This document shows, one piece after another, positions 62,458 through 64,000 of a stretch of 64,000 nucleotides of DNA. The position numbers were made by a program, and so were the translations under genes. This DNA comes from Plasmodiophora brassicae (Eukaryota; Endomyxa: Phytomyxea; Phytomyxea; Plasmodiophorida), in the NCBI GenBank assembly GCA_036867785.1, contig CP145416.1:1054001-1118000 (forward strand), given 5' to 3'. The notes under the pieces were generated by a model. It searched no databases, was not told where the DNA came from, and worked only from the letters and a program-made list of their open reading frames with translations. Position 1 is the stretch's first letter. Each line of letters begins with the position of its first letter.

Positions 62458-63769
62458 AGAATGAGCGTGAACTGGATGCCGCAGATCTGAAAGGTTACAT
62501 ATGTTATGATTGCGTGCACAACGCCTATGCAAAGGTCAGGAAACGCCAGTCTAGGCGCTGACATCCACGTACCGATCAAAAGCGAGCACACGACTGTGCG
62601 AACGACGCTCCTCTTGAGACTCTTCACTAGGTTCCTCGTATCTGCCTCAGAGAACGGTGACAAGTCCTCGATCGTGCCCATGTGTGGCTCCGTCAGCAAG
62701 TAGAACAGGAACGACAGGAACGTGACAAATGCGACAATTGCATTGCTTGTACGACTGTCCAGAAAATATATCAATAAGTTCCTGAACCTCCAACAATATG
62801 CTTGTCATCAACCTGACTAGCGACAACGACACGTTGAGAAACGTTGAGACATGCTGGCCGGCCCAGGCAACCAAAGCAATCGCCTAAAAGATATTGGTCC
62901 AAATGATATAAAAGCTCAATATGCACCAATTCAAGATATACCTGCTCCTTTGCACGATCAGCGTCCCACGGGGGAATTTGCATGCCCCAGGATTTCGCAT
63001 AGGAGACAACGGTCTTGTAGATAGACGACGAGCCAAAGTCGGCAAGAATTTGTTTGATCTCCTCATTGCTTCCGACAAACTCTTGAATGGCTGAAACCAT
63101 AGTGTTTACCTGATTCAAATAATAGCAAATCGATATTGTGGAACGCAGAGACTATGACAGAATTACCTCATCAGCTCCATTTTTCAGAATGATTGCCAAT
63201 GGCATAACGATAAGGAATATAACCAGAACTAAGAGAAGCGATCCGACGACAGTGGCAGAATTCCCGACTAAGAAGAAGATTGCAGCCAGCAAGGTTATGG
63301 TCCAGACGATAACACTGAACAGCGACGGATCGATAGCAATGATGCCCAAGTAGATAGGCAGCAATGCTGCGATAATAAAAGGTCTGTATGGGACAATATA
63401 TGAGGTTGCCCGATGATGCAGATCCATTAGAACTGTTACGAGACAATCAGCTGCGTCTGTAGCGACAATCGCTGCAATAATGAGCTTACAATCCCGAGGC
63501 TTGGCCAGAATCATGAACCAGGTTATAGCCCAGAATAAAGCACCGAGATGTGGCCAGATAATAAGCAGATCGTAGTACAGGACCAGGCCGACAACAATAC
63601 ATATGGCCATCTGCGACAGCTGGTGGAACGTTTTCTGTACCTTCTGACGTTTAACGTCCTCCTCCGTCAGCGCTGTCGCGTTCGTCTCTCCAGACGACAT
63701 CGAATCCGCTGCCAGTCCATCGTCAAACTGCTCCAGCACCTCATCGATCACCGTCTCCGGGCCCGACAT

Positions 63770-64000
63770 CGCCTATATCACCCGTCGCCGCGGGCGCTGC
63801 CAGCGTATCGTGCAGCAGCAAAACCGGGCACACACGACCCGTGTTGAAAATAGTGTCGCGGTCCAGACTCCATCACGTTCGGCAGGACGTCAAGGCAGTC
63901 CCAGGAAAGAATTTATTTTTCAGAAGGCGAAGAGGCGATCAGGGGACGCTGCGAAGCGCATTGGAGGTCGGCTTCGGGGCGACGACGACGACGGGCCCGC
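63770..64000. other. Upstream flank of the TMEM245-like gene
   Basis: 231 bp to the window edge; a GACGACGACGACGGG stretch at the end may belong to another gene. Nothing further supported. Confidence 0.3.

Larger units (their letters stand above)
56834..63769 (-). pseudogene. TMEM245-like membrane protein gene interrupted by a copia element
   Basis: Exons (minus) 63167-63769, 62942-63109, 62795-62883, 62458-62754 [copia 57332-62457] 57278-57331, 57023-57222, 56834-56972. The product is a multipass protein: several helices in exon 1, then AIALVAWAGQHVSTFLN, VAFVTFLSFLFYLLTEP, the PVMGTW block, VDTIIRSYIPGNSYFVGLSV and VFGPEGIVAGPLLAGI, which matches the C-terminal AI-2E-transporter-like core of TMEM245. 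Counting one copy of the 5-bp duplication, the split exon is 346 nt and keeps the reading frame (about 514 residues), so the insertion is precise. As it stands the frame meets copia LTR stops. The 40-nt intron at 62755-62794 is the weakest junction. Confidence 0.82.

Noticed and set aside
1-64000. tRNA, rRNA or snRNA genes
   Set aside because: I saw no cloverleaf with A/B boxes and no rRNA core words on either strand; a covariance-model scan was not possible.

Overview
The window is nuclear DNA of a gene-dense eukaryote. Nearly every host gene is split by introns of about 46-66 nt with GT..AG ends and a CTAAC/CTGAC-like branch site. Intergenic gaps are short. The products are eukaryote-only: COG2, UFL1, TBP, ALG3, SDA1, a TBC1D13-type Rab-GAP, complex I subunits, an FG nucleoporin and a cilium-linked UPF0193 protein. 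Intron size, moderately high GC, small secreted proteins and the repeat content suggest a plasmodiophorid (Rhizaria, Plasmodiophora-like). That placement is inference; no marker gene here proves it. Exon coordinates come from manual splicing and were checked only by frame arithmetic and family similarity.

Layout. 1-9.3 kb: small Ala-rich protein, BuGZ/ZNF207-like zinc finger, membrane-anchored non-RD kinase, UPF0193, COG2 and a secreted/multipass protein. 9.3-20.5 kb: a repeat island. It holds a TIR minisatellite element and an 8.65-kb nest in which a mariner remnant was hit by a TRIM retroelement, whose right LTR was hit by a MULE-like element, which in turn holds a complete Ty3/gypsy chromovirus and a 1-kb Harbinger-like element. 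20.7-28 kb: membrane/secreted proteins, POM121-like nucleoporin, Rho GTPase and NDUFA2. 28-38.3 kb: UFL1 and TBC1D13 facing away from each other, with a 5.5-kb Mutator-type transposon sitting in their shared promoter. This transposon encodes a transposase followed by two tandem USP/UCH-like cysteine-peptidase domains. 38.5-50.7 kb: adenosine deaminase, unknown genes, SDA1, NDUFB3-like, leucine aminopeptidase, SET/NAP, ALG3, TBP and a CMC1-like protein. 51-53.1 kb: two related small secreted proteins. 54-56.7 kb: YJU2B and NAR1. 56.8-63.8 kb: a TMEM245-like gene cut by a complete Ty1/copia element with apparently identical LTRs.

The housekeeping genes do not form one pathway. They cover Golgi tethering, UFMylation, ribosome biogenesis, splicing, Fe-S assembly, N-glycosylation, respiration and transcription, often as divergent pairs with 270-570 bp between start codons. 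The most unusual content is the transposon fused to peptidase domains, the five-element nest with a target-site duplication at nearly every junction, and the freshly interrupted TMEM245 gene.
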